Assembly: GCA_013400975.1 (NCBI GenBank)
Contig: WBMZ01011422.1
Coordinates: 1-64,000, forward strand
Length of the DNA stretch: 64,000 nt
Direction: 5' to 3'
Source: Atrichornis clamosus
Lineage: Eukaryota > Chordata > Aves > Passeriformes > Menuridae
The number at the start of each line of letters is the position of its first letter. Position 1 is the stretch's first letter. The notes below the pieces were generated by a model that saw only the letters and a program-made list of their open reading frames with translations, had not been told where the DNA came from and made no database searches. Positions 36,204 to 49,000 of this stretch are shown here, piece after piece. Both the position numbers and the translations under genes were made by a program.

Positions 36204-36209
36204 AATAAA
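36204..36209 (+). terminator. LTR polyadenylation signal (copy C)
   Basis: AATAAA within cagcaataaagaaaat, matching the position of the signal in copy A. Confidence 0.6.
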
Positions 36210-36594
36210 GAAAATATCCCTGTGTTATCAACAGTGTTTCCAGCACAAATCCAAACATAGCCCCATGCCAACTACTATGAAGAAAATTAACTCTATCCCA
36301 GCCAAAACCAGCACAACATGCTTACTAGTTTAAGGTGGGGGCTTTTAGTGGCAATATTTAGAAGCAAGGCTCTTTTTGGCAGAGAGACAAAAATATATGT
36401 ACCTACATGAGAGACTGAAGGGAATGGCTAAGATCTGTATGCCTAAACAAAGTGTTGGGTACCTCCTGTGGGACAGAAGCACTGCACACAAACAATGGTC
36501 AAGCCCGCTATTGCCAAGTGTCAATCAGAGGGTATTCATTTAAAAAGCGCCATCACTGTTTTTGCTTCAGATTGTTCTCCTTGGTATTGTCTAT

Positions 36595-36616
36595 ACTGTG
36601 AGCCTACTGTGAGCCT
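36595..36616. repeat. 11-bp tandem duplication
   Basis: actgtgagcct twice in a row, without mismatch. Confidence 0.9.
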
Positions 36617-39600
36617 AACAGAGCAGCAAAGAAATCTGGAGAGGAGCTGGGTGGCTGTTCTGCTGAGAGAGCACCGTTGCGCTCAGCGCAGGCTGAGGAC
36701 TCCTGGGGGCAGTGGACAGCTCTGTCCCGTGCTTCCACAGCTCCAGTACCCTGTGCTGGGGCTAATGAGCAGGTTTCCATGCTCCTATGATAACAGCAAT
36801 AACCTGAACGATAAAACCTGATCATTGATCCTGAGATCAGGAGAGCAGGCCACTTGAGGCTCTTACCCACCTCCTTGGCTTATTCAGTGTTTTGGCAAGC
36901 AGTGCAATGTAGGCCAGGTCAAATCAAATCATAATTCAGTCAAAATCTGAATAATGCACCAGCGGCACAGTCTAGGAACAAAATGGAAACAGTGTGATTT
37001 TCATGCTCAAGAGCTAAGGCAGCACTGTGTAACCTATGGGTACCTGCTGTGGCAATCAGGGGAAGTATCATGGGATTTAAACCAATAAAATGAGTAAACC
37101 AGAAACCCTGGCCTTGGTCTGTATAAGTCATTGCACTGTATTTAATGTACTTGCTGCTTTCAGTTTATCAGGTAACCTAGACAGTATTAAACTGTAAAAA
37201 AGATTAGAAACTCTCTTAAGAATACTGCCATGCCTCTTAACTGATAACTGAGTTTTACAGAGTTTCCAGATCATAGCCACTAGTGTTAGACAAATTTTGA
37301 TTTAGAGGAAGTTGAGATGTTTGAACCTGGATTGAAAAACCTTATTTTCTTTGAAATTTATTGTGATATCAGAAATCTAAACCTAATGAGGAAAAAAAAA
37401 TCACAATCAGGCAGATAATGAAAACACAACCAAACCCACCAAACAGTGGCTACGGTATATCCAACAGCCTGTGATGCAAATTGGCATTGCAAGGAGAGAG
37501 GAGACGATTCCCCCTAAAAGATTCCCATATAATTTCAGGCTGCCCTAGAAACCAAAATGAGAAACAGAAGTATAGAAAGTTATTAAACTGTCCATTATGC
37601 GCAACCCAAGTGACCATTCATGTAGGATCACTCCATGACTTCAAAAGGTGGACAGAGAGCTTGGCTGTGCCCATCAATTGCTGTAAACAGTAAGGGGTAT
37701 AAACAGGTATACAATAGATACCTTGCAAAGCAAATGGGAGAAAGTCTGAATAATTTCTGTGTGTATAATCATCACTGCAAATTCGGGGCAGAATGCAACA
37801 TATGCATCCCAGCTGTAACATACATCTGCAATGTAACTCACCCACCTAACATACAGACAGGAAATAAGGTTTTTCCAGTGTCTCAGTGTAACAAGATAAA
37901 GCTGCTGAGTTTAACCCTAACAACACCAGAGCAAAAAGAAGCCCAGACAACTGTTCACTTTCTCACAGCATCTTGCTCCATCAGGACCTAAACTTAACTT
38001 AGCTGACGGATATTGTTACCTTTTGGCAGGTTCAAGGCCAGCTTCTGATCACGAGATATTCTGCAGTCAAACAGAAGACTATAAACCTGCCTACTAGCCA
38101 TAGCTGAGCACTGCTTGGCCTCACACCTTAAACAGAGGGCACTATCATTTATCAGGTTTAATCTTTTCATAAACTAGAGAAAAGTTCTCATCCAGCATAA
38201 CCATGATGCTTAAAGGATCCTTAAAGGAAGACCCAACAAATTATCCTGACAAGTGGTTCTGCTGGGTACACAGAGCAAGCCCTTTCAAATAGGTTTGCTG
38301 AGCCAAGGAGCATAAGCAGATGGAGCTCACAGCTTCTACACTGGCAGAGTTCCTGTGTGAGTGGGACATGATAAGAACTAAGGGGTCCAACTGGAAAATG
38401 CTGCTTGGCACAGCACTTGAAGAGACAACAAGGTAATGAACCCCATGGGACTACATGTAGAAAGCCAGTTTAGAGTGTTTGCAAGTAAGATTTGCATTGC
38501 TGGACTCCAGCGATACAAGCATCCCTTCAATTTCAAAGCTGATTTGGTACCCTAAAAGCTGTTCAGTAAGGGGGGAAGCTAGCCTGGAACCTCCCGAGAC
38601 TCTAGGGAGATGGAGCAAGGAAGATAAAAGTGACCACAACCACTGCACCTACCCAGGACTTTGCACTTGTGGAGTGTTCCCTCCAGCAACCCCTGCTGTG
38701 CAAGACAGTAGGTGTGACTGCTCCCTGGCCTGTAACATTTCACCTATGCATGGATGATTTCCTCCCTGTACCACTCCACTCTCTGTACCAAACTACCCTT
38801 GAAAAAAGAGGGAGAGGACTTCTGGCCTGCGCTGGAGGGCTTGTGTCATTAACAGGCACTTCATCACGGGAACTTGCCTGCACACTGCCCCTCTCTGCTG
38901 CCACCCGTGCAGAAACAGGGATGCAAAGTGACCCACTGCAGGTATGGCTGGGGGACTGTGGCGTTGGGGCTTCTTCTCAGATAGGTCACTTCACTTTGCA
39001 TAATCCTCACTCAATATGTGTATTCCTCCTTTTACAAAACTGACTTGGAAATTGTAGGATTATGCTGAGTTATAATACACTAATTCTAAAAGCATCTTTC
39101 AGGATATACTAAAATAAATTGTTAACTATACCCCTGGTCTTGAAAGAGCATTTATACCTCATACCATTATTAATCTCAGCTGCACTGAATTATTAAAATG
39201 AAATTCTCAATTACTCCCATCACTAAAAATACCAGTGTGGCTTTTAGATCCATATTTCTACCTTTTACTGTAATGCATTTTTCATTTTAATTACTGGCAC
39301 CGTATTTTCAAAGGCCAGTGCCTTATCTTTGTGGGGTATTTATCAACCTAAAAAAAAAGGTTGACAAGTACATAAATCCTTAGGTGTGACAAGCAGTGAA
39401 TTCTTGAAGGAGAAATATGTGGAAAAAAGATCATGTTATCTAGGTGAACCAAAGACATGTCAAAGTGAAGCAACAGGGGGAAACATCATCTGCTTCTCCT
39501 GCCACGGGTGTGCATTGTGCAAGACACTATTCTGGTGTTCATCCCCAGAAGGAGATTGTGTAGATCTTTTTCTGTGAAAGAAAAAGAGATCTTTTGCAAA

Positions 39601-42600
39601 AAAAGGGTTTGTGGACTAAAAGGATAACAAGAGCTTCCAGCTAAAATTCCTAAATGAAGATATCAAGATCACATCTAACCAAAGGCACAGGATACAACCC
39701 CAACCAAAGCCACAGGACAAACAACAGCCCCAACCCAAAATAAGCCTCTTCTGTCCAATGGCCTAACAATGAAGTACTGCAGCCCTCCTATTGCCATTAC
39801 CTTTTCTGATTCAAAGAACAGACGTTTTGTCATGAAAATCCCTCTTTCCAGGTCTGTCAATGGTCTAGCTGGTGGAGGCCCACCATACAAACTCCTTTGC
39901 ACCAGAACACAGGAGCAATAACTAACTCAGGAATGTTAACAGAGTGTCATCTGTGTGACCCAATCCACTTCAGAGTCCCTCACTGACCTGCCAGTTAGTC
40001 AGCACAACTAGTAAGGTCTCCTTAGGAAAGCAAAGGGTTGGTTGTGACAAGGGGTTGCCAGCTCTGTTTGCTTTTTCCTAACCAGGAGAGACATTTTAAA
40101 AAAAGACAGCACGCACTGTCCAACAAAACATTGGGGTGTGGAAGCCAATGTCCTTACCTAGGTTGTTAGCCCCTGCTGAAGCCTCTCATGCTACATTTTC
40201 ATTTTTGCTCCCCAGGTCAGCTGCCTGTGCCAAAGTCATTCCTCTGCCATGATATGTGGACACACCTGCACACCAGCTGTGACACCTCATAGATTTATGG
40301 TATGGGCATTGCCTTGCAGGAGAACTGGCCTCATGTTCTCTAATGTAATTCCTGTCAGCTGATGATCAAGAATCATTATCCCCAACATTCAGGTTAGAGC
40401 ACATGTGAGGAGACAGTAAAATGCCCAGCACTACATCCTCAATATCCTAAAGACAAACACAGTAATGGGCTTTCTTCCTAAGGGAACAGCAGTGTATCCA
40501 GTAATCATCTTTTTAAATTCACCTCCATCTAGTACAACAAGAGTAATTCTTTTTCTGTGTAGTTTCTTTCTTACAAGTGTGCTTCCAATTTCATTACTTG
40601 TAAGAATCCTGAGACCAACAATACCTTCAGCAAATAGAGATAAAGTAGAAAATGCAGGGATATCTTTGGAGACCATGCTGAATTTTTTTCTTTACAAGAC
40701 AAATAATGTGTTACATTATGATATCTCTCCTTCCTCTCCTAACCTTTTTAATAAGAAAAGACAAACACAAGCCCAGCTGCACACAGCCAACATCTGATTG
40801 GGTCAAAAACTTTTAACCCATAGCATATGTGGTTGTATTAAAGGTGCTATGAAAAGGAGTTTTCTGGGACCTCTACCACCAGAAGGATACTCTGGAGATG
40901 ATTTATATAAAGATCCTGGTAGTTTTTCAAGCTAATCTAGTGCCAGCTGGAAATTAAGGAGTAATCACCCCTGAGGCTGAACCACTACTGCAATGTGCAG
41001 AGCAAGAGGAGTACAGGATGGGAAAAACAACTTTCTCTTTTGCCACTCCCAACAGCTTCAGTTTTGTTCTAGCAGCTACATCCTGCAGGTATGAGAAAGA
41101 ATCTTAAGCCTTTGCCTCTCTGGAGTTACTGGATCTCCTCCACTATCTGTGCCCTTCACGGGTAGAGCTGGAAGATTCAGTAATTCACCTTACCTGTTGC
41201 CTTTTTTATTTAGCATCAGGCAGAGAGACTGAATTTTGATAAACAGACATAATCATGTTTCTTTCAATTCTTCAACTCCAGCACTGTCTATTTTCTTCTA
41301 GCAGAAAAAAACAAGGAGAAAAGAAATAGACCTTGTCCCACACAGATGGACAATTCTCTCCACCCACCAATACAAAGGGCACTACACGGAGGAGAGTCCT
41401 CCAGAAAACTGCTTCCAATTTACTGCATGAGGGTTAGCATCAGGGTCACACTGAGGAACAACTACCAGAACACTATCAGAAAACCCTTCTTTGCTGGGTA
41501 GATGCCTCTTACCTGCCTGGTGCCCTTGGTATGCCTGTATTTCTATACTCTGCTCTCTTAGTCCAGTCTCTGCTTTTCTATATAGTTCTGATGAAGGCTT
41601 CAGTTTGCTTCTAATTTTAAAAGGGGACAAGGAAAATCAAAACACATGACGCTTATGAACAAGAAAAATATCTGCAGATGCAACGTAGGGGTGAATTTTC
41701 AAGGACAATAAGTGGATGATTCAACACTTTGCAATTCATAATGCTATTGAAGAAGGTGAATTTCATTTTTGTTGATGAAAGTGGCTCAATGTTTATATAT
41801 GCATTAACTATCTCACCCATTTTCAAAAGTCACAATTGCACCATAGGAGCAGAGGGAGTACCTCATCTTCCAGGTCTGGTTTCTGGGGCAACAAAACTAG
41901 CTGGGACCTTAATGTAATGTGGTTGGTCAACTCTTTTCTCTTTTTAATTTCTATCCCATCACCTCCTAAAGCCCTATCTTTCATTCTGTGCTGTTGGTGT
42001 TAGAGCTCCACTGCAGTTCTCAGAAGTGGTCCTCTGCTATTCAGGGCAGTTGGCTTTTGAATGAAACATGAGGTTTTTTAGCACCTCAGGAGGCTGAGCA
42101 TGCTTTAACAGCCCAGCCCCAGCCTCACACACAAGGACTGCCCTTTAATTCCACTTAAATAAATTCAGTGTTGTTGGTTTTGCCCCTGCTCAAAAGGAGC
42201 TTAGTGGGAAAGTCAAAACAGATCTCAGCCAAAGGGAAAAAATAATAAAGCAGGCCCATAAATTAAGTCAAGCAAGTGTATCCTAGGAACAAGAAAGAGC
42301 TCATGCAGATGAGGCAAACCATGCCATGCATAGAAAGCAAATCCCCACTGCTGGTCCTCCCTCATGCCATTCCAAAGAAGCAAATCTCTATGTGAAGTGT
42401 TTGAGAGCAAGCTGGAAATAGAGAGGCCCTGGAAAAATAGTTAAGAAATAAATTCCAGTATTCGGTGGCATTTGTTCCAAAGGAGACAAAGTGTCTTTTG
42501 TGAAACATTCCCACCAGAAGCCTTGCAGAGTTTGAACAGCATCCACAGACTGCACTGGTATTAGACCTAAAGTGAGATCTTACTGTTTGCCTTTCCTTTT

Positions 42601-43110
42601 ACAATCGAAAATCCAAACAGATTTTAAAATATCTGACTAATTAACTAGGACTGAGCTGCATTTTTCCCAGGATATGAATCAACATTATTATAATTTTAGA
42701 AAGTCTATTATCATTATTATGGCAAAAAGAGTATGACAGAAAGTAAGAAAGGGTAAGGTGCTTAAACAGAGTGAGGAGATTATCCCTAGACTCTAACAAT
42801 GAGCCCCTGCTCATTCATCATACAAAGTTATATCAAGTCTGTAGTAGTACTGTCTGCTGACTAGAATGTATTAGGTAAGGATGAGATTTTTAGGAGGAAG
42901 TAAGTGCCTTCCAAAAATCCCTTTCAGCTCTGAATGGTTTGGAAACTTAGCTAATGTAACATCTTACAGAAGCCTCAGCTAAGCACCTTCATGTTTATTT
43001 TCCTTGCTCTGAAACTCTGAGAAGTCAACACAGACTGATCACACTGCCTTATGCTTTGTGGGAGATGCTGCAGGATTGGAGGGCAAAAGCCAAGTCTAGG
43101 CTGATCTGCA

Positions 43111-43130
43111 GATATTGCCAGGGCAATATC
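43111..43130. repeat. 9-bp perfect inverted repeat, 2-base centre
   Basis: gatattgcc, centre ag, ggcaatatc. Confidence 0.9.
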
Positions 43131-45875
43131 AGCAATGGTCCCAAGAAAAAAGGCAGATCAGTGGAATTGTGTGATCCTTCTTTTTCTTTTTTCACTCAGG
43201 AAGGTTGGTAAGTGAAGTGCAAGATGCCCATAAAGTCTCCCTTGCAGCCAAAATCACTGTCTCAGCAGGGTCCATTAGCAGAGGATGCATCATCATCATT
43301 GTCTTGCCTTCCTCCTGGGAAAGAGAAATGGAAGGGAAAGGATGAGCTCCGTAAGCAAAACAAAGTAGAGAATGGGAAAGAGCTGAGAGACCAATTAAGC
43401 CCTGCACACATGTAGGCTCCCTGCATGGCAGCTGACCTACAAAGGATATTCAGAGTCCACAAAGGGCTGCACATTGAACTGATAGAGTAACCGGATGCAA
43501 AAGCAATGCAGCATCAAGCTGTGTTGAGGGGGGGTAGATTACCCTCACATTAACTCTATTATAAAGAGATGATCAATGCCACATAAATCAAAGCAGATAT
43601 ATTGGCATAAGCACCCAGATTCAGCTCCATTGTCTTGTGTATGGTTGGTAATTAAGTTTGCAATACTTTAAATGCAAAATGAGAAGGCATTTTTCAGAAA
43701 ATTTCTTTTATTGTGTTTGCAGTTATGCAGCTGGGTGAAGCTGGAAGAAAACTTCCCCTGGAAAATCCAGTTCATCCACCACCCCACGGAAGGCAGAGCT
43801 TAAATAGGCCATCACCACCTTGCAAGTACTGGAGAACGAGTCTGTTTTGCTCCTTCTCCTCCCACAAGCATTCCTGATTTTTCCTGCTGGGAAGAAGGCA
43901 GTAAGTGACAGCTGGGAAGGGGTAAAAGAGGCAAATGCAGGCTCGAAAACTCACAATTCTGTGTTTGGCTTGTTTGCAAGTGGGCGCCGAAGCGTGTCCC
44001 TAGACAGACACATCATGGTGAGTGAAAGGAGCTCTTTTAAGCATAATAATCTTTTAAAGTCTATCATTTGAGACATAATCTGAGTTCAGATGAATGATTT
44101 TTCACCCTATTACACTGTCAATAGCATACTTCCAATCTTCCCCCTATTAAGAAACACTTCCACTCCTGCTTCCTCCTCTCAAGCCAGGGATATTGGAAGG
44201 ATGCATCCTCTGAGACTGTTTACTTCCATGGAGATCTTTAATAAAAATGCAGTGACTGGAAACCGTGAAGATAGAGCAGTCTGAGGAACAGGAAATTTAA
44301 AGGGACAAATATGCAAAACTCCTCGAGATGCTGCCAAGGCAACAGTTTGAGGAGGAAAACAATGCTGAGTAACATAATTTTCCCCAGTAGTTGCAAGTCA
44401 TTCAGCAACCTTGAATTAAGCTCACACCTCTGCTGTCTCTGCACAGTTTCACGAGAGGAATGAAATCCTTTATCAGCAGGACCAAAAAATCCTCCAAAGA
44501 GGGTGAATATTAGAAAGTCACAATTAAAGTCAGGGAGCTGGCAGCTGCCCTGCAATGATTAATGGTCTCACACATCTCCTTATGCCCAGGCTCAGCCATG
44601 CTGAGCTAATGTTTGAGAATTTCATAATCTCAGCAACCCCTTTGCTTTCAAAGACATAGGCTCGGCTGTCCAGTGATTTCTCCAAGAGACAGTTAAAATG
44701 AGTTTGGTTTCCTCTTTCACTCCTCTCTTTCTTGAAACATCCTTAAAGCTGGTGCATTGACCAGGGCCTACCAAATTGCTGTGTACAGTAACACATTGTA
44801 CAGTGAAATAACAACTGGACCTTCACACTCAGGAGGAGATCAGACAGAGAAGTCTGTTATCATAAACAAGCAGAACTAGCAACACGAGTGGGTGATGGGG
44901 GTTGATAATAAAGAATACTGCATTACTGCTAGGAAAAATTCAGCAGCCAAAAAAGGAGAAATGTAGGCACACAGAGACATTGTGCCTCAATAGGAATCTC
45001 CCAGAGTGCACATCCTGGCTTCAGCAGGCTGTGTGAACCCATGCACCAGCCTGGCTCCTGTTCAGCTGCAAACACACGTGCACAAGTACATGCATCTAAC
45101 GCCTAGCTAAGACAAGCAGGGGAAAGAAAATGGAAACCAACAGAAGTAAGAAAGGTGCCTGTACAGACAGAGTCCCAGTGAACAACTGAGGAGTGGGCTG
45201 GCCCATGTCTTTTGTGCTACAAGTCTAGTTGCAATTTGTACCCTTGAAATTGAATTTGTAATGACAAATTCATTTGCTTCTTTTGATGCCTGACTTTGGA
45301 ACCATTGAAACATGCTGCTGACACAGCCCTAGAAGTTGATGCCTCATTAAGCCTTAAAACAGACACCATCTCCTACCCTGATAAAAGTCCTGTTGGTGAG
45401 AGCTAGATCAGATGTCCAGGACCTTTCAGTTTGTAATCTTTCCGTAGCAGCTACCAAGAGCTGATGAACATGATCCAGAGTGCTGGTACGATGGCTTTGT
45501 GCCTAATAATCCAACCTGGACTTTGATGTAAAAGTCAAAAGTTGTTCATCTTTTAGTCTCTTGCAATCATGCAAGCTATGAGTAAAACAAGCCAGGTCTC
45601 TGTGTGATGATGAAACCTTTCAAAGCAGTTTCCCTTATCTCCCTGCCAAGAAAGTCTTTCCAAACCTGTACAAAAATTATAAGGTGAGCTACTGAGGAGT
45701 CCAACTATCCTGCCCTTCAGGTTTCCATAACCTGTCCTGTCCACTGTGTCCTCAATATGTCTGGGGACACAAGGCATGGAAGCCAGACATCTCTGTCTTT
45801 ACAGTTTAGCTGGTCTTTTTGGCAGATTCATGAGCATATTAGCAAAGTCCTACCACACACTAGAGACAGAGAAAG

Positions 45876-46005
45876 CACCTTTATTTCCACTTTGTAGCAA
45901 AAGAGACCAAAGTGGCAGGAGATCAGCTGACCTCCTAAAGCCACAAACCACATCAGTGGCACAACTCAGGCTCTGCCGTCCTGGCAAGCAGTTACACTCC
46001 TCTTC
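45876..46005 (+). mobile_element. MIR-like SINE fragment
   Basis: The plus strand follows the MIR core in order: ttatttccactttgtag (compare attttacagatgaggaaa), gaccaaagtggcaggagatc, agctgacctcctaaagccac (compare gtaacttgcccaaggtcacac) and atcagtggcacaactcaggc (compare gtaagtggcagagctgggat). MIR is an ancient tRNA-derived amniote SINE, and bird copies are few and strongly diverged. The match is by eye. Confidence 0.55.
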
Positions 46006-49000
46006 AGCAAGCTGCAGAGCTCAGGAAAGGTCAAGACCCAAGAGGTGTCTTAGTCCACTGTGGTTAATCGTGTGGGGCTACATCAGACTACCTTCTGGGT
46101 AAGGGACAGTCATACTGTGCACAGCAAATATTGATTGCACACCTGTATGTACATTGTCCCCACTGTATTCAAAACCACTCATACGTGTTAACTGTGAGCA
46201 CGGAAAGGTTCGTATTGCTTTGCCGCTTGCCAGTTATAGTTACTACTGCTGTAGAAAGTACATTCAACATGAGGCGGATTCATGTTTAGAACACAGAGCT
46301 GCTTCCAGAAACCTGCATTTTAATTACCATCTGGATTTATGTGGGATCCTCTGTTTTATAACAATGCTACTGTTTCAGTTGCCTTTCCCACTCTTTTAAT
46401 ATGGAGATTTTTATTGCTGGCCATATCTTTTAAAGGTGGCAGCAGTGCTGCCCAGGAGGTTTGCACATACAATCACTGCTGGCATGACTGCAGCAGTTAC
46501 AAGTGCTGAGGCAGCTTGTGAGGCTAAAGGGGAACACAGGCAGTCATGAGGGAAAACTCAAGGCCTGTCCCGAGCAGTTGTGGTGAGTGGCAGCAGAGCG
46601 ACGCACTGCTCCACCAGGGAATCTCAGCAAGTCATCTCCACTTTGCAGCACATGCTGAAATTTCCCTGGCAAATTTATCTTCCTCAGTGTTTGTTTTGCA
46701 GCCCACCCATGATCTGAGAGGTAAGGGGGAGTGGGGAGCAGGAAAACAAACGCAAACACTGAACCCACCTTTTATGAGTTGCCCAAGGGGGTGAAGGCTG
46801 AGGGTGCAGTGACAGAGCTGTGGGTGACTTTCTTGGTGGACAGGGGTAGAAAGGAAAGGAAGAAGGGAATAGGGCAGTGCTGAGGAAGGGAATGCAGCTG
46901 AGGAGACAGAAGGCCAGCTTGGTAATTTGTGAATGAAGCCTTTGTCTTACAAGTTTGGGAAGAGCATCTCAGGGGCCATCACCTCCAAGGCAGCTGAAGT
47001 GGAAATGCCCCCATTCGTTTCATGGCAGGACTTACTTCAATCAGCTTATGTGCAGTCTCAACTGACAGGCAACCCCAAAACAGAACCAAAATCTCCTGTG
47101 CCAGCCACACATTTCCAAATCTCACATGACAGTTTATCGTTGAAGACTATGCCTAATAAATCTACCCAACTGCGTTGTGTTGAATCTCATCCAGGATAAT
47201 CACTCCTGTCAGACACGCTGACCTTTCTCACTGGTTCAACTACATACTTATGTAGCAGCGCTGAACACACTTGATTTCTGAGCTTTGGTTTTGTTTAAAC
47301 ACCATGATTTTTGGTACAGTCTGACTATAGACCAAAAAAAACCCAGCAAAAAGATGAGTTGAAATATTCAAGGAAGAGAATATATTATATTATTTATCCT
47401 TCAGAGAAACCAAGCAACACCGATGACCCTGCAGGAAAGAGAGAAGTCTGAGGTTCAGTAATTCCCTGTTTCTACAAAATGATCTGGGACATTTTCAGTG
47501 CGATCCTGTTGGAGGCAGCAAAAACACAGATGTCTGAAAGCAGATGAGGAGTGGTTCAAGCAGTGTTCACACTTCAAGGAGCTCTCAAAGCTGTCCTAAA
47601 CCTTGCAGGCAAATGGGAAAATGGCTAGAACGGTAACACATGTGCCACTTGTCAGGTACCTTCAAGGACAAGCCAGTAATGAAATCACTCTCCTACACTC
47701 CCTGAATCATTACTATTATCTGCCTTCTCATTTGCCAGAGGTTCAGAGGTTTTACACTTCCTTGGGAAAATTCAGATTCTTCATTCAGTCATCTTCTCTG
47801 TATCAGGCATGATTTACCAAGGAAGCCAGCTGAATTTCTTCTGAATGCCTCCTTATGTTTGTGTCTAATCAGTATTAGGAAAAAATGCCCCAAACACACA
47901 AATACCTTCTTTTCTTCTCACTGTGTAGATGAAATGCCATCTTGGGTTCATGCATCATTTACACACCTTTGTGTAAACACCTATAATGCACACATGAGCA
48001 CACTCCCTGGAAACAAACATAAAAGTACAGAAATGCTATTTTTTCATCCAAGAGGCCACTGCAAGTATTTTTAAATAGGATAACTTGTTCAACAGTTATG
48101 CTGAAAAACCCTTAAGGAGATCAAGGCTCTGCTGTATTACAACACCATACACAACAGTCTGTCACTCAGAGATCTGACTCGTAGCAAACAGCCCGGAGAA
48201 GAAGCCTGAAAAGGCAATAAACAAAAGGGCCACTTCCATTTCACAGCATTTCTCGCCAAAGGCAGAGTTGCCTTTGGATAAAATTTCTAATTTCCTCTGA
48301 CTGTATCTCACTCTCCAAGATTTTGCTGCCGGTGGAGCAGGGAGGGCTGAGAGGGATGTACGGTCCTTGGCTGCTGCAGCTTATTTTTGGTTTCTGCAGT
48401 TTCCTTTCTATCTGTGTTGAAACAAAGGGCTGTGGACTAGAAATGTACTCCATTTAGCAGTTGTTTTACTGTGAAGCTCTGGCAGGAGAAGGGCTAAGGC
48501 AGCTGCATTTCAGTCTCCACAGCTAAAACAGACTGCAGTTGTTAACTGGGGACTGGAGATGAGACTTTATGTCCAAAGCCTCAGTCACTGAACGTCCCTC
48601 CTTAGCTTTTTCTGTTGTTTTTGGCTATTCAGCAGTGCAAATGATCATGGGCAACCTGACTTCCAGAGGTACTTCTCATTTAGAAGGACAGCCTCAAGTG
48701 ATGGACTATGCTACACCAGGTTTTGTTAACATTCTCTTGCCTTCAGTGGTAAGAGCCTGCCCAGCGAAAGCAGCGGAGATGGTGAGTGCCTACTACACAT
48801 TTCCCTACACTGGCAACTTGTTCATTGCATTTTCTCTATTTTAATTCAGAAAGAAACTACAAAAAGTGTGATTCAACACAAAAACAACTGCATACAAAAC
48901 ACTGCAGCAAAAGAATAAGCTGAAATTGGAAAAACATATTAAAGTCACTTGGAATAGCTGCTGCAGCATGGCAGCCTCTTATTAAGGAAAAAGGAATAAG

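Larger units (their letters stand above)
35758..36315 (+). mobile_element. Solo LTR of an avian endogenous retrovirus (copy C)
   Basis: Begins TGTTGTGGTTTAACCCC and ends AAAACCAGCACA. The flanking 5-mers are gcatg (35753-35757) and acatg (36316-36320), a 5-bp target-site duplication with one G/A change. It is the copy with the best-kept control elements: TTTATATA at 36046-36053 and AATAAA at 36204-36209. It shares its full-length order of blocks with copies A and B, and is in the same orientation as B. No proviral internal sequence adjoins it. Confidence 0.92.
36316..45875. other. Non-coding interval
   Basis: Unique-looking DNA containing an 11-bp duplication (36595-36616), an inverted repeat (43111-43130) and exon-like segments at 39801-39894 (-), 41056-41088 (+) and 43981-44017 (+). 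No gene or mobile element is recognised. Confidence 0.55.

Noticed and set aside
35941..36333. 130-codon frame as a gene, with related frames at 8221-8550 and 5668-5405
   Set aside because: All three lie inside copies of the same LTR, where homology is nucleotide-level repeat similarity. LTRs of this family are not known to me to encode protein here.
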